From Ignavibacteria bacterium (lineage in GTDB: Bacteria > Bacteroidota > Ignavibacteria > Ignavibacteriales > Melioribacteraceae), in the NCBI GenBank assembly GCA_012719345.1, contig JAAYAN010000149.1:1-46055 (forward strand): a DNA stretch of 46,055 bases, written 5' to 3'. Below are positions 23,814 through 33,000 of the stretch, piece by piece. Position numbers and translations under genes: made by a program. The notes below the pieces were generated by a model, which worked only from the letters and a program-made list of their open reading frames with translations, was not told where the DNA came from and searched no databases. Every line of letters starts with the position of its first letter. Position 1 is the stretch's first letter.

Positions 23814-24515
23814 TTAGAAAGTTGTGTAAATTAAATAAATACCGCCAAGTATTACAAGAATTCCGCAAATGCGTTTAATCCAAATTATAGAGACTGAGTT
23901 TTCAGTCCAGTTCAAATACTGTTGAACCTTTCCGGCAAGAGTTCCGGCGATAACGATAACAGCACAATGACCAATTCCAAATGCAGCCAATAATAAAATT
24001 GAGTAAAAGTAATCTGTTTGAGCGGTTTGAAATACAACTCCAAGAACTGGAGCCATGTATGCGAAAGTGCAAGGACCGAGTGCAATTCCGAAAATTAAAC
24101 CCAAAATTAAAGCTGCCAATAAACCTTTAGAGTTTGTTTTTTTCAGTCCGGCTGTGTTCCAGTCGAGTTTAATAATATCAAGGAGATACAACCCGACAAC
24201 AAAAAATATTGCTGCAACAAAATAGTTTCCGTAAACGCCAACATCACCCATTAATCTGCCAAGCGATGCAGTAATAAAACCAATCAGTGCAATTGTAAGT
24301 AAAATGCCGAGCGAAAATATCAGTGAAATATTGAAAGTTCTGCCGGTTGAAATTTTTCCCTGCGAGGAAATATACCCGACTACAAGCGGAATACTTGAAA
24401 GATGGCATGGCGAAAGAAGAATTGATAAAACACCCCAGCCGAAAGAAGCGGAAATTGCCAGCCAGATTGAACCGGTTAAAGCGTTATATAATATTGTAAA
24501 TAATTCATCTATCAT
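23814..24515 (-). CDS. ccdA: CcdA-type membrane thiol-disulfide transporter
   Basis: From ATG 24515 the product is 233 aa with about six membrane helices. It has the paired redox motifs of CcdA: LSPCHLSSIPLVVGYI and the duplicated LGPCTFAYMAPVLG, each with one cysteine in a PC motif. CcdA carries electrons from cytoplasmic thioredoxin across the membrane to periplasmic thioredoxin-like proteins. The frame can be extended to 24581, but AAGGAT fits 24515 and the extra residues run into repeat DNA. Its partner would be the exported thioredoxin at 25079-25468, from which it is now separated by the inserted GxxExxY unit. Confidence 0.88.
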   Translation of the reverse strand: MIDELFTILYNALTGSIWLAISASFGWGVLSILLSPCHLSSIPLVVGYISSQGKISTGRTFNISLIFSLGILLTIALIGFITASLGRLMGDVGVYGNYFVAAIFFVVGLYLLDIIKLDWNTAGLKKTNSKGLLAALILGLIFGIALGPCTFAYMAPVLGVVFQTAQTDYFYSILLLAAFGIGHCAVIVIAGTLAGKVQQYLNWTENSVSIIWIKRICGILVILGGIYLIYTTF

Positions 24516-24528
24516 AAAAATCCTTTTT

Positions 24529-24597
24529 TGTGTAACTCTGTGTAATGTATTTAGGAACACAGAGTTTCCCAGAGTACTCACAGAGTTTCACAAGAGT
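24529..24597. repeat. ACTCTGTG-type repeat block, right of ccdA
   Basis: AACTCTGTGT (24534-24543) and ACACAGAGTT (24557-24566) form a perfect 10-bp inverted repeat, followed by further imperfect copies of the CAGAGTTTC unit (24570-24595). The block fills the space between the GxxExxY stop and the ccdA ribosome-binding site. Similar but diverged blocks occur at 25009-25049 and 27455-27501. Confidence 0.65.
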
Positions 24598-24599
24598 TT

Positions 24600-24980
24600 T
24601 TATAAAATGAATCTTCTAATTCCGGTTTTTAATGATTTGACATTAAAATTAATTAGAAGTCCAACTTTATGTTTAGAAAATCTTAAATATGTCAAAACTT
24701 GGGCTTCATGAACTTCGTTTATCGCTTCAATAGCTTTTAGCTCAACAATAATTTTGTTTTCAACCAAAATATCTATTCTATAACCGCAATCGAGTTTTGA
24801 ATCTTTGTAAACTACTGGAACAGCTACTTGTCTATCAACTTTTAATCCTCTTAGTTTCAGTTCAGATAATAGACATTCTTCATAAGCAGATTCCAGCATT
24901 CCGGGACCGAGAAATGAATGAACTTCCATTGCAGCCCCAATTATTTCTTGCGATAATTCCTGAAAGAGATACTCACTCAT
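24600..24980 (-). CDS. GxxExxY family protein (PD-(D/E)XK nuclease-like fold)
   Basis: The 126-aa product contains the family-naming G-x2-E-x2-Y motif in LGPGMLESAYEECLLSELKL (about residues 24-43), followed by the predicted nuclease core YRIDILVENKIIVELKAIE (about 68-86), with D and ExK metal-site residues, and a QVLTYLRFSKHKVGLLINF tail. Family members are numerous and scattered in Bacteroidota-like and other genomes; function is unknown. Here it lies inside the arsenic operon between thioredoxin and ccdA, bordered on both sides by ACTCTGTG-type repeats, so it looks like an inserted unit rather than an arsenic gene. Confidence 0.9.
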   Translation of the reverse strand: MSEYLFQELSQEIIGAAMEVHSFLGPGMLESAYEECLLSELKLRGLKVDRQVAVPVVYKDSKLDCGYRIDILVENKIIVELKAIEAINEVHEAQVLTYLRFSKHKVGLLINFNVKSLKTGIRRFIL

Positions 24981-25008
24981 AAGTATTTCCCTTATATATT
25001 AGTTTTTT

Positions 25009-25049
25009 CTGTGTTACTCAGTGAACCCTCATTGTAACTCTGAGTTATG
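25009..25049. repeat. ACTCTGTG-type repeat block, left border of the GxxExxY unit
   Basis: TCTGTGTTACTCAGTG followed by CATTGTAACTCTGAGTTATG shares GTAACTCTG (25034-25042) with the block on the other side of the gene (24532-24540). It lies between the exported thioredoxin stop (25079) and the GxxExxY start (24980). Copies are degenerate, so exact borders cannot be set. Confidence 0.5.
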
Positions 25050-25078
25050 TTTTTATGAAAACTGAATTACACACGAGT

Positions 25079-25468
25079 TTATTTTGCTTTCTGTTTCAAT
25101 CCTTTGGCTTCCAAAAGTTTCACAATTTCTGCTTCGGGATAAAAACCTTCGTGTCGTGAAAATTCTTTACCGTTTTCGTCTAAAAATACCTGCGTTGGAA
25201 TTAATTTAATTTTATACTGTTCGCCATATTTTTTTTGATCCTCTTTCCACACATCATAAAAAACTACTTTCACCTGGTCGCCGAATTTCTCTTCAACGGC
25301 TTTCATTACAGGCTGCATCATCTTACAAGGAATACAATTTACCGAGCCTAGCTCAACAAATGTTACTTTAGGTTTTTTAGCTTCTTCCTTTTTATCGGTT
25401 TTAGCAGTTTGCGCTGTTACCGGGAAAGCAAACAAGAACAAAACGAAAAATAATAATTTCATTTTCAC
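25079..25468 (-). CDS. exported thioredoxin-fold protein
   Basis: The 129-aa protein has a signal peptide (MKMKLLFFVLFLFAFPVTAQ), a lysine-rich linker and a thioredoxin domain with active site C45-IP-C48 (GSVNCIPCKMMQPVMKAVEE), then LIPTQVFLDENGKEF with the conserved cis-Pro. It should act in the periplasm as a reductant kept reduced by CcdA. In this arsenic operon it may reduce disulfides or arsenic-thiol adducts, an inference from context. It starts 1 base after the small thioredoxin-like gene. Confidence 0.88.
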   Translation of the reverse strand: MKMKLLFFVLFLFAFPVTAQTAKTDKKEEAKKPKVTFVELGSVNCIPCKMMQPVMKAVEEKFGDQVKVVFYDVWKEDQKKYGEQYKIKLIPTQVFLDENGKEFSRHEGFYPEAEIVKLLEAKGLKQKAK

Positions 25469-25469
25469 A

Positions 25470-25709
25470 TTAAACTCCTTTTAACCAGTTTACAATTTGT
25501 TCATCTTTTGGAATTATTCCAACGGATTTAACAGTTTCATTAATTACTAATCCGGGAGTCATCATAATTCCGTAATTCATTATATCATTAATGTCAGTAA
25601 CCTTTGTGAACTCAGCCTCAATGTTATTTGAAGCAGCAATTTCTTTAACCTTTTGCTCAAGCGTCTGGCATTTTTTGCATCCTGTGCCAAGGATTTTTAC
25701 TGAAACCAT
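25470..25709 (-). CDS. small cytoplasmic thioredoxin-like protein (redox-active disulfide protein 2 type)
   Basis: The 79-aa product is a minimal thioredoxin fold with active site C11-KK-C14 (MVSVKILGTGCKKCQTLEQK) and MMTPGLVINETVKSVG around the cis-Pro. Such proteins commonly follow a COG0701 permease gene, as here (27 bases after the permease stop), and are thought to deliver reducing power or handle the permease substrate. No signal peptide is present. The SD is weak (GAGGTAAAT). Confidence 0.9.
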   Translation of the reverse strand: MVSVKILGTGCKKCQTLEQKVKEIAASNNIEAEFTKVTDINDIMNYGIMMTPGLVINETVKSVGIIPKDEQIVNWLKGV

Positions 25710-25736
25710 ATTTACCTCATTAAATTAAAAAAATAA

Positions 25737-27041
25737 TTAAAACCACGTTCCATAAATAAGTCCGCTAATTGTTGCCATTATTATAACAAGCGATACATAA
25801 ACAACTGTTTTCTGAGTACCGATTACACTCCGTATTACAAGCATGTTTGGCAATGATAAAGCAGGACCGGCGAGCAGTAAAGCAAGAGCAGGACCTTTTC
25901 CCATTCCGCTGTTCAGAAGACCTTGAATTATAGGAATTTCGGTTAATGTTGCAAAATACATAAAAGCGCCTGTAATTGATGCAAAAAAGTTAGAAAACAA
26001 AGAATTTCCTCCAACAAGCGCAGCAATCCATTCGTTCGGAATTATACCGCCGCTGCCTTCAACTGAACCGAGTAAAAATCCGGCAACCAAAACTCCGGCT
26101 CCAAGTAACGGCATAATTTGCTTTGCAAATCCCCAAGTTTCGCCAAGCCATTGATTGGGTTCATCCTTCGAAAGCGAGAGTGAAACCGTTGTTACAATTA
26201 CTGCAGTAACAAAAGGAATTAAAGGATTGCTGTAAAAGAAAATTGCCGCGAGCAGAACGGTAATAGTTCCTAAAAGCACATATAGTTTTTTTACCTTTAT
26301 AATGAACATCATTGAAAGAGCAAAACCGATTCCAATCAAACCGGTTAAAAACCATTTACTTGCGAACATTAAATACCAAAATCCTTCAGTAGCTTCTGCC
26401 GGCTTACCCCAGTTTGCAAAAACAAGGATTGCAACCAAAATAAAAAAGTGAAGGGATGTTTGCCATAACGGACGATCTTCTTTAATATCAGGCATAGCCA
26501 TCTGTGCATCCGCTTTTGCTTTTTCTTCTTTACGATAAATGAAGGACATTATCAAACCGATAACAACGCTGAAAGAAACGGCACCGATAATTCTGGCAAT
26601 CCCAAGTTCAATTCCTAAAATTCTTGCTGTTAAAATAATTGCAAGGATATTTATTGCTGGTCCTGAATATAGGAATGCAATTGCTGGTCCTAATCCTGCT
26701 CCTCTTTTATGAATGCTTGAAAAAAGCGGAAGTATTGTGCAGGAGCATACAGCGAGAATTGTTCCGGAAAATGCAGCAACTAAATAAGCTAGCCATTTTT
26801 TAGCTTTTGCCCCGAAGTATTTTACAACCGCAGCCTGACTGACAAATACAGAAATTACTCCTGCTATAAAAAATGCCGGAACAAGACAAAGTAAAACGTG
26901 TTCCTGCGCGTACCATTTTGCCAGCGCAAATGAATCGATTATTGCATTTTTAAATTTATCAGATTCAATTGGCATATAGTATGCAAATACAAAAAAACCA
27001 AGTATCCATAAAAAAGGTTTGTATTGTTCTTTCCAGTTCAT
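25737..27041 (-). CDS. permease of the ArsP/COG0701 family
   Basis: The 434-aa membrane protein (about 10 helices) has the two repeats of the family: VVKYFGAKAKKWLAYLVAAF with CSCTILPLFSSIHKRGAGLGP, and a second half LVGGNSLFSNFFASITGAF with TEIPIIQGLLNSGMGKGPAL. The CSCTILPLF cysteine pair is notable. ArsP members export methylarsenite or organoarsenicals; the neighbouring arsM makes such compounds, so this role is plausible. ATG 27041 is preferred; the frame also has a TTG at 27059 inside the previous gene. It follows the DGC gene by 2 bases. Confidence 0.85.
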   Translation of the reverse strand: MNWKEQYKPFLWILGFFVFAYYMPIESDKFKNAIIDSFALAKWYAQEHVLLCLVPAFFIAGVISVFVSQAAVVKYFGAKAKKWLAYLVAAFSGTILAVCSCTILPLFSSIHKRGAGLGPAIAFLYSGPAINILAIILTARILGIELGIARIIGAVSFSVVIGLIMSFIYRKEEKAKADAQMAMPDIKEDRPLWQTSLHFFILVAILVFANWGKPAEATEGFWYLMFASKWFLTGLIGIGFALSMMFIIKVKKLYVLLGTITVLLAAIFFYSNPLIPFVTAVIVTTVSLSLSKDEPNQWLGETWGFAKQIMPLLGAGVLVAGFLLGSVEGSGGIIPNEWIAALVGGNSLFSNFFASITGAFMYFATLTEIPIIQGLLNSGMGKGPALALLLAGPALSLPNMLVIRSVIGTQKTVVYVSLVIIMATISGLIYGTWF

Positions 27042-27043
27042 TT

Positions 27044-27427
27044 TTATCTCAGGATGCAATTAAATTTTACAGAAATCTGGTTAGCTGCATTTTCTATTAC
27101 TTGCTGCGTAATTTCGGTTTTACCTTTTTCAACATTAAAATCAGTCGTTATAAAATGTTCAAAAGGCAGCCCGTGATTTTCAAATATCTTCTTACCGCAG
27201 GAAACATTGCAACCATCAATTACAATATTTTTTTCTGCGCATTTTGCCGATTCGATAAATCCAGATAAATCCGCTCCAACGGCTGCAAGACAAGTCATTT
27301 TACCGTAATTTTCTTTCATCAATTTTCTGGCAACGCTGTCTGCCAAATATCCTGTGTTTGCTGCTCCCGAACAGGAATAAATCAAATTAAGTTTGTCGCT
27401 TCCGCAACTGCAACATTCTGACATCAT
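27044..27427 (-). CDS. DGC-domain putative zinc-binding protein
   Basis: The 127-aa product matches the DGC family (PF08859): LIYSCSGAANTGYLADSVAR (about 14-33), then MTCLAAVGA, AKCAEKNIVIDGCNVSCGKK with the naming DGC motif, and a C-terminal VEKGKTEIT. It has a cysteine-rich start (MMSECCSCGSD). The family is often next to COG0701 permeases; biochemical function is unknown, but clustered cysteines would suit metal or arsenite binding. It lies 84 bases after acr3, across a short repeat block, still in the same orientation. Confidence 0.87.
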   Translation of the reverse strand: MMSECCSCGSDKLNLIYSCSGAANTGYLADSVARKLMKENYGKMTCLAAVGADLSGFIESAKCAEKNIVIDGCNVSCGKKIFENHGLPFEHFITTDFNVEKGKTEITQQVIENAANQISVKFNCILR

Positions 27428-27454
27428 ATTTCTCCATTTATTAATATATTTAAA

Positions 27455-27501
27455 GTGACACTGAGTTCCTCAGAGTATTCTCCGTGCAACTCTGTGAAAA
27501 T
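27455..27501. repeat. third ACTCTGTG-type repeat block, without a gene
   Basis: The segment contains CTGAGTTCCTCAGAGTATTC and CAACTCTGTGAAAAT, resembling the blocks flanking the GxxExxY gene (compare CCCAGAGTACTCAC at 24569-24582). It lies between acr3 and the DGC gene. It may be a remnant of an excised unit or a seed for such insertions. Confidence 0.45.
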
Positions 27502-27510
27502 ATTTTTTTT

Positions 27511-28602
27511 TCACAAACACACATCCGGCGGTTTAACAGTTCCTTCCTCTGCTGTTCCAAAATATTTTTTCTGAAAAAACAACGCGACATTAACAAGCGC
27601 AATCAAAGCAGGTACTTCTATTAAGGGACCAATCACTGCCGCAAAAGCTTGACCCGAATTTATACCGAAAACAGCTATTGCAACCGCTATCGCAAGTTCA
27701 AAATTGTTGCTTGCCGCAGTGAATGAAAGAGTAGCGGTTTTGCTGTAATCGGCGCCGACTTTCTTTCCCATATAAAAAGAAACCAAAAACATTATTACAA
27801 AATATATCAGAAGCGGAATTGCAATCCTTACAACATCAAGGGGAATTTTAATAATATATTCACCTTTAAGTGAAAACATAACGAATATTGTAAACAGAAG
27901 CGCAATTAAAGTTATCGGCGATATTTTAGTAATAAACTTTTTCTCGTACCAGTCTTTGGTTTTGATTTTCAGGAAAATAAAACGGGTCAACATCCCCCCG
28001 AAGAATGGAATACCGAGATAAATTAGAACACTTTCTGCAATCTGCCCGATTGTAATATCAACTGTAAAAGTCTGCAAACCTAACCACGAAGGCAGGACAG
28101 TTAAAAATACATAAGCATAAACCGAAAAGAAAATAACCTGGAAAATTGAGTTGAATGCTACAAGTCCCGCAGCGTATTCTGTATCGCCTTTTGCAAGTTC
28201 GTTCCAGACAATTACCATTGCAATGCAGCGCGCAAGACCAATCATAATAAGTCCCGCCATATATTCTGGATAATCCTGCAGGAAAATTACAGCCAGCGCG
28301 AACATTAATACCGGACCGATTACCCAGTTTTGAACAAGAGAAAGAATAAGCACTTTTACATTCTTAAAAACATCGCCAAGTTCTTCGTATTTAACTTTTG
28401 CCAGCGGGGGATACATCATTAAAATTAAGCCTATTGCAATAGGAATGTTTGTCGTGCTTTCCGGTGAAGATTTCATCGATTCCCAGAAATTCACAATTCC
28501 GGGGAAAAGATAACCGGATAAAACTCCGGCAAACATCGCAAGAAAAATCCAAAGTGTTAAATATCTATCTAAAAAAGAAAGTTTTTTAATTTGAGAACTC
28601 AT
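27511..28602 (-). CDS. acr3: ACR3-family arsenite efflux transporter
   Basis: The 363-aa protein has ten hydrophobic segments and ACR3 signatures: [42 protein letters not shown] with the conserved membrane cysteine, [17 protein letters not shown] and [22 protein letters not shown]3 exports As(III) driven by the proton gradient. It is the third gene of the operon, after arsR and arsM. An inverted repeat (28630-28652) sits just upstream and may give it separate control. Length is typical for the family. Confidence 0.95.
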   Translation of the reverse strand: MSSQIKKLSFLDRYLTLWIFLAMFAGVLSGYLFPGIVNFWESMKSSPESTTNIPIAIGLILMMYPPLAKVKYEELGDVFKNVKVLILSLVQNWVIGPVLMFALAVIFLQDYPEYMAGLIMIGLARCIAMVIVWNELAKGDTEYAAGLVAFNSIFQVIFFSVYAYVFLTVLPSWLGLQTFTVDITIGQIAESVLIYLGIPFFGGMLTRFIFLKIKTKDWYEKKFITKISPITLIALLFTIFVMFSLKGEYIIKIPLDVVRIAIPLLIYFVIMFLVSFYMGKKVGADYSKTATLSFTAASNNFELAIAVAIAVFGINSGQAFAAVIGPLIEVPALIALVNVALFFQKKYFGTAEEGTVKPPDVCL

Positions 28603-28629
28603 TACTACAGCCTTTCAATTAAAAGATTA

Positions 28630-28652
28630 TTAAATGATAGTTCGTCATTTAA
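28630..28652. promoter_or_regulatory. inverted repeat TTAAATGA-N7-TCATTTAA upstream of acr3
   Basis: Perfect 8-bp arms (28630-28637 and 28645-28652) are separated by 7 bases, 28 bases before the acr3 start and 57 bases after the arsM stop. It differs from the arsR-proximal repeat. It could be an internal operator or a processing hairpin. Confidence 0.35.
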
Positions 28653-28708
28653 CGAAATATTCTACAAAAATTTTCACATTCCGCAGAGTTTGTTCTAGTT
28701 GATTTCAG

Positions 28709-29515
28709 TTATTTGTATCCAACAACCGTAATACTGAAAATTCCTTTTAGCGATTTTTCAAATTCAATAATTTCAGAACTGGTCAGAAATTCTTTTAATA
28801 AATCTTCAGGAATTTTATTAGCGACAGATCGTTTGATTTCTACATTTGTAAATCCGCTTTCGGTTACAATTTTAAGATATTCATCCTGATCGATTGCTCC
28901 CGAAACACAACCGGCATAAAGCGCTGCTGATTCTTTTAATTTTTCGGGCATAGTGCCTTTTAAAACAATATCGGAAATACAAAAATGACCGCCTGGTTTT
29001 AAAATGCGATAGATTTCGGCGAAAGCTTTCATTTTATCGGGGACAAGATTAAGTACGCAATTGCTTAAAACAACATCAGCAAAATTTTTCTCTACAGGCA
29101 TATTCTCAATATCTCCCAACCGGAATTCAACATTAGTAAATCCTGATTTCACTTTATTAACATTTGCTTTCTGTATCATTTCAATTGTCATATCAATTCC
29201 TACAACTTTACCATCAGCTCCTGTTAAAGCTCGCGCAACAAAAACATCGTTACCTGCTCCCGAACCAAGATCAACAACAGTATCTCCCTTATTAATTCCA
29301 GCAAATTGAGTGGGAACTCCGCAGCCGAGTTTTAAATCTGCCTCAGCAACATAACCGTCAAGCTTGCTATAATCGTCTTGAAAAACAGTGTATTTTTCAA
29401 CTTTCGAATCGCAGCAATTTGATTCTTTTCTGCAGCAGCTTTTTTTTTCATTCAAAACAGCAATTTCAGCATATTTATCTCTTACAATTTTTTTCAATTC
29501 TTCATTGTTCTTCAT
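28709..29515 (-). CDS. arsM: arsenite S-adenosylmethionine methyltransferase
   Basis: The 268-aa protein has SAM-binding motif I VVDLGSGAGNDVFVAR (about 80-95) and GIDMTIEMI, GDIENMP, plus the three cysteines that bind As(III) in ArsM: C65 (LKLGCGVP), C153 (LSNCVLNLVPD) and C203 (YAGCVSGA). The 50-residue spacing of the last two equals that of characterised ArsM enzymes. An N-terminal stretch with SCCRKESNCCDSK adds two vicinal Cys pairs that could also bind As(III). It makes methylated arsenicals, which the ArsP-type permease could export. It starts 9 bases after arsR. Confidence 0.95.
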   Translation of the reverse strand: MKNNEELKKIVRDKYAEIAVLNEKKSCCRKESNCCDSKVEKYTVFQDDYSKLDGYVAEADLKLGCGVPTQFAGINKGDTVVDLGSGAGNDVFVARALTGADGKVVGIDMTIEMIQKANVNKVKSGFTNVEFRLGDIENMPVEKNFADVVLSNCVLNLVPDKMKAFAEIYRILKPGGHFCISDIVLKGTMPEKLKESAALYAGCVSGAIDQDEYLKIVTESGFTNVEIKRSVANKIPEDLLKEFLTSSEIIEFEKSLKGIFSITVVGYK

Positions 29516-29524
29516 TTTGTTCTC

Positions 29525-29845
29525 CTATCGGCAACAGCCAATTTTGTTAAATAATTTGTCCAATTCATTTTTAAATTTGTTCAGAACATCATTGTCAGTG
29601 CAGTAGCAGACCTTTGGTCCGTCAATTGTCCCTTTAACAAATCCAGCTTTCTTTAATTCCTTTAAATGCTGCGAAACAGTTGATTGAGAAAGCGGCAGAA
29701 GATCAACAATGTTGCCAACCATGCAAGTATCCATTTCGGTTAAAATTTGCAGTATTTTTACACGTGCCGGATGAGCAAGTGCTTTTGCAGCATCCGATAA
29801 CCAAATTTCTTCCGGAGTAAATTCATCTTTTTTTGAAAATGCCAT
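29525..29845 (-). CDS. arsR: ArsR-family repressor
   Basis: From ATG 29845 (SD GGAG) the product is 106 aa. It has the winged helix of the ArsR/SmtB family: DAAKALAHPARVKILQILTE, DLLPLSQSTVSQHLKELKKAGFV (recognition helix about 52-66) and GTIDGPKVCYC for the wing. Cysteines C41, C80, C82, C104 and C105 are candidates for As(III) sensing; the C-terminal CC and KVCYC differ from the ELCVC motif of classical ArsR. It is the first gene of the arsenic operon and its promoter overlaps an inverted repeat (29860-29882). The frame extends to 29902 across the promoter, which cannot be coding. Confidence 0.93.
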   Translation of the reverse strand: MAFSKKDEFTPEEIWLSDAAKALAHPARVKILQILTEMDTCMVGNIVDLLPLSQSTVSQHLKELKKAGFVKGTIDGPKVCYCTDNDVLNKFKNELDKLFNKIGCCR

Positions 29846-29859
29846 ATTATATCTCCTAA

Positions 29860-29903
29860 ATCGTACATCGCAAATATACGATATTGAAAATATGGAAAGC
29901 AAA
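29860..29903 (-). promoter_or_regulatory. arsR promoter with overlapping inverted-repeat operator
   Basis: Minus strand: TTTG (29903-29900), 21-nt spacer, TATATTTG (29878-29871), a full match to TAnnTTTG. ATCGTA (29882-29877) and TACGAT (29865-29860) form a 6-bp inverted repeat with an 11-nt centre that covers the -10 element, as expected for an autoregulated ArsR site. The ATG is 15 bases further on. Confidence 0.72.
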
Positions 29904-29966
29904 TTAATTTTCAGGGAAAATACTGTATGGCTGGAATTAAATCCTACAATAGATTTTCAAGTATAA

Positions 29967-29992
29967 AAAAGCCTCCGGTGAAGGAGGCTTTT
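29967..29992 (-). terminator. intrinsic terminator of carB
   Basis: GCCTCC (29971-29976) pairs with GGAGGC (29983-29988) with a 6-nt loop, extended by A4/T4 on both sides and further A/T. It lies 11 bases past the carB stop on the minus strand. Confidence 0.85.
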
Positions 29993-30003
29993 CGGGAAGA
30001 TTT

Positions 30004-33000
30004 TTAATCTTCTATGGATTTATGATATTCCTGAAGCGATTTTACTTTATACTCGCCTTCAAGTCTGTCCTTAATTCCTGCAGTTGAGGCAAGGGCAGCG
30101 GAAGTTGTTGTAATGTATGGTATTTTATTTTTTATTGCGCTTTTCCGGATGTAAGAATCATCATATTCGCTTTTCTTGCCGGCAGGTGTGTTAATAACAA
30201 GATTGATTTCTTTATTTTTAATGGCATCGTCAATGTTGGGTCTGCCTTCGTGAACTTTTTTTATTAAATCCGATTCAATCCCATTATCATTAAGGAATTT
30301 ATGTGTTCCGCCAGTAGCTAGAATTCTGAAGTTCATAGCCTTAAAGTTTTTGGCAGTTTCAATAATTTTATCTTTATCGCGGTCTGCAACTGTCATTAAA
30401 ACAGTTCCCGAAATAGGAAGACAGGTTTGTGTTGCCTCCTGCGATTTGTAGAATGCAAGTCCGAAACTGTCTGCCAAACCTAAAACTTCTCCGGTAGAAC
30501 GCATTTCAGGACCCAGCACAGGATCGACTGCAGGGAACATATTGAAAGGGAAAACGGCTTCTTTTACGCCGAAATGTTTTATGTTTTTCTTTTTAAGTTT
30601 TAAATCCGATAATTTCTTGCCGAGCATTATCTGTGTAGCCAGCTTAGCCATAGGTATATTGCATACTTTAGAAACAAGCGGGACAGTGCGCGATGCGCGC
30701 GGATTAGCCTCGAGAACATAAACAACATCTTTGTAAATTGCATATTGAATATTCATCAGTCCGATTACCTTAAGTTCAATAGCAATTTTACGGGTATATT
30801 CTTCAATTGTTTTAATATGCTTTTCGGGAATAATAACCGGCGGAATTACACAGGCTGAATCGCCTGAATGAATTCCGGCGTATTCGATATGCTGCATAAC
30901 AGCTGGTACAAAAGCGTCAACTCCGTCTGAAATTGCATCAGCTTCTGCTTCAATAGCATCTTCAAGAAATTTATCAATCAGTAAAGGTCTTTCTGGTGTA
31001 ACATCAACTGCAGCAGCAACGTACTGTTTTAGCATTTCTTCATCGAGAATTATTTTCATAGCTCTTCCGCCTAAAACATAAGAAGGACGCACCATAAGAG
31101 GATAACCTATTCTGCCTGCTATTTCTAATGCCTGGTCAAGATTGCTTGCCATTCCCGATTCGGGTTGCGGAATATTAAGTCTTGTCATTACATCCCGGAA
31201 ACGGTCGCGGTCTTCAGCTAAATCAATAGTTTCGGGAGTTGTTCCTAAAATTTTAACGCCATTTTGTTCAAGTTCGTTTGCAATATTCAACGGAGTCTGT
31301 CCGCCGAATTGAACAATAACTCCTTCAGGTTTTTCTTTATTGTAAATGCTTAAAACATCTTCTACAGTAAGCGGCTCGAAATAAAGTTTATTAGAAGTAT
31401 CATAATCAGTAGAAACAGTTTCGGGATTGCAATTCACCATAATCGATTCCAGCCCGGCATCACGGATGGCAAAAGCAGCATGAACACAACAGTAATCAAA
31501 TTCAATCCCCTGACCTATACGGTTTGGTCCGCCGCCAAGCACCATAATCTTTTTACTGTTATTCGATGCAACTTTATTTGAAGCGTTGTAAGTTGAAAAA
31601 TAATAAGCGGCATTTTCAACTCCGCTTACCGGTACGGGTTCCCAAGCTTCTTCCAATCCGAGAGAAATTCTTTTTTCTCTTATGTTTTTTTCCGGTACAT
31701 TAAGAATCTTGGCAAGATATTTATCAGCAAATCCGTCCTTTTTTGCCTGAATCAGTATGGCATCCGGTAAAGCTTTCCCTTTGAACGAAATAATTTTTTC
31801 TTCCAGTTCAACAAGTTCTTTCATCTGATTTATGAACCAGTGTTTTATATGTGTTTTTTCGTGAAGATCATTGATGTCGGCACCTTTACGTAAAGCTTCA
31901 TACATAATAAACTGCCGTTCGCTTGAAGCGTGATTAAGCATTACCATTAATTCATCAAGCGATTTGGAATTGAAATCTTTGGCAAAACCAAGTCCGTATC
32001 TTCCTATTTCAAGCGAGCGGATTGCTTTTTGAAATGCTTCTTTATAATTTTTTCCGATGCTCATTACTTCGCCTACAGCCTGCATCTGAGTTCCGAGTTT
32101 ATCCTCAAGTCCGTCAAATTTTTCAAAAGCCCAGCGTGCAAATTTAACAACAACATAATCTCCCGAAGGAGTATATTTTTCAAGCGATCCATCACGCCAG
32201 TAAGGAATTTCATCCATTGTTAGTCCGCCTGCAAGCATAGAAGAAACAAGCGCAATTGGAAAACCGGTTGCTTTTGAGGCAAGCGCGGACGAACGGGAAG
32301 TGCGTGGATTTATTTCAATAATAACAACCCGGTCAGTTTTAGGATCGTGAGCAAATTGTACATTTGTTCCGCCTATTACTTCAATAGTTTTAACAATATC
32401 GTATGAATACTTCTGCAGCCGTTGCTGGAGTTCAGGTTTAATGGTTAGCATTGGAGCTGTACAATACGAATCTCCGGTGTGAACACCCATTGCATCAACG
32501 TTTTCGATAAAACAAACGGTAATTAATTGATTTTTTGAATCTCTTACAACTTCAAGTTCAAGTTCCTCCCAGCCTAAAACAGATTCTTCAATGAGTACCT
32601 GGTTTACAAGACTTGCGGCAAGTCCTCGGCTTGAAATTGTACGAAGTTCTTCCACATTATAAACCAGTCCGCCGCCGGTGCCTCCCATTGTGTAAGCAGG
32701 ACGTACAACAACAGGGTAACCAAGCTCATCAGCAACTTTTTCCGCATCTTCAACTGTATTTACCGCAGTGCTTCTCGGCATGTCAATGCCAAGTTTTTTC
32801 ATCGTCTCCTTAAATACTATCCGATCCTCACCCCGTTCAATTGCATCAATATTTACTCCGATAACTTTTACGCCGTATTTTTCTAAAACGCCGCTTTTTG
32901 CTAACTGAGAAGATAAATTTAAACCAGTCTGTCCGCCAAGATTAGGCAGGAGCGCATCTGGACGTTCTTTTTTTATTATTTCTGTTAAAGCGTATTCATT

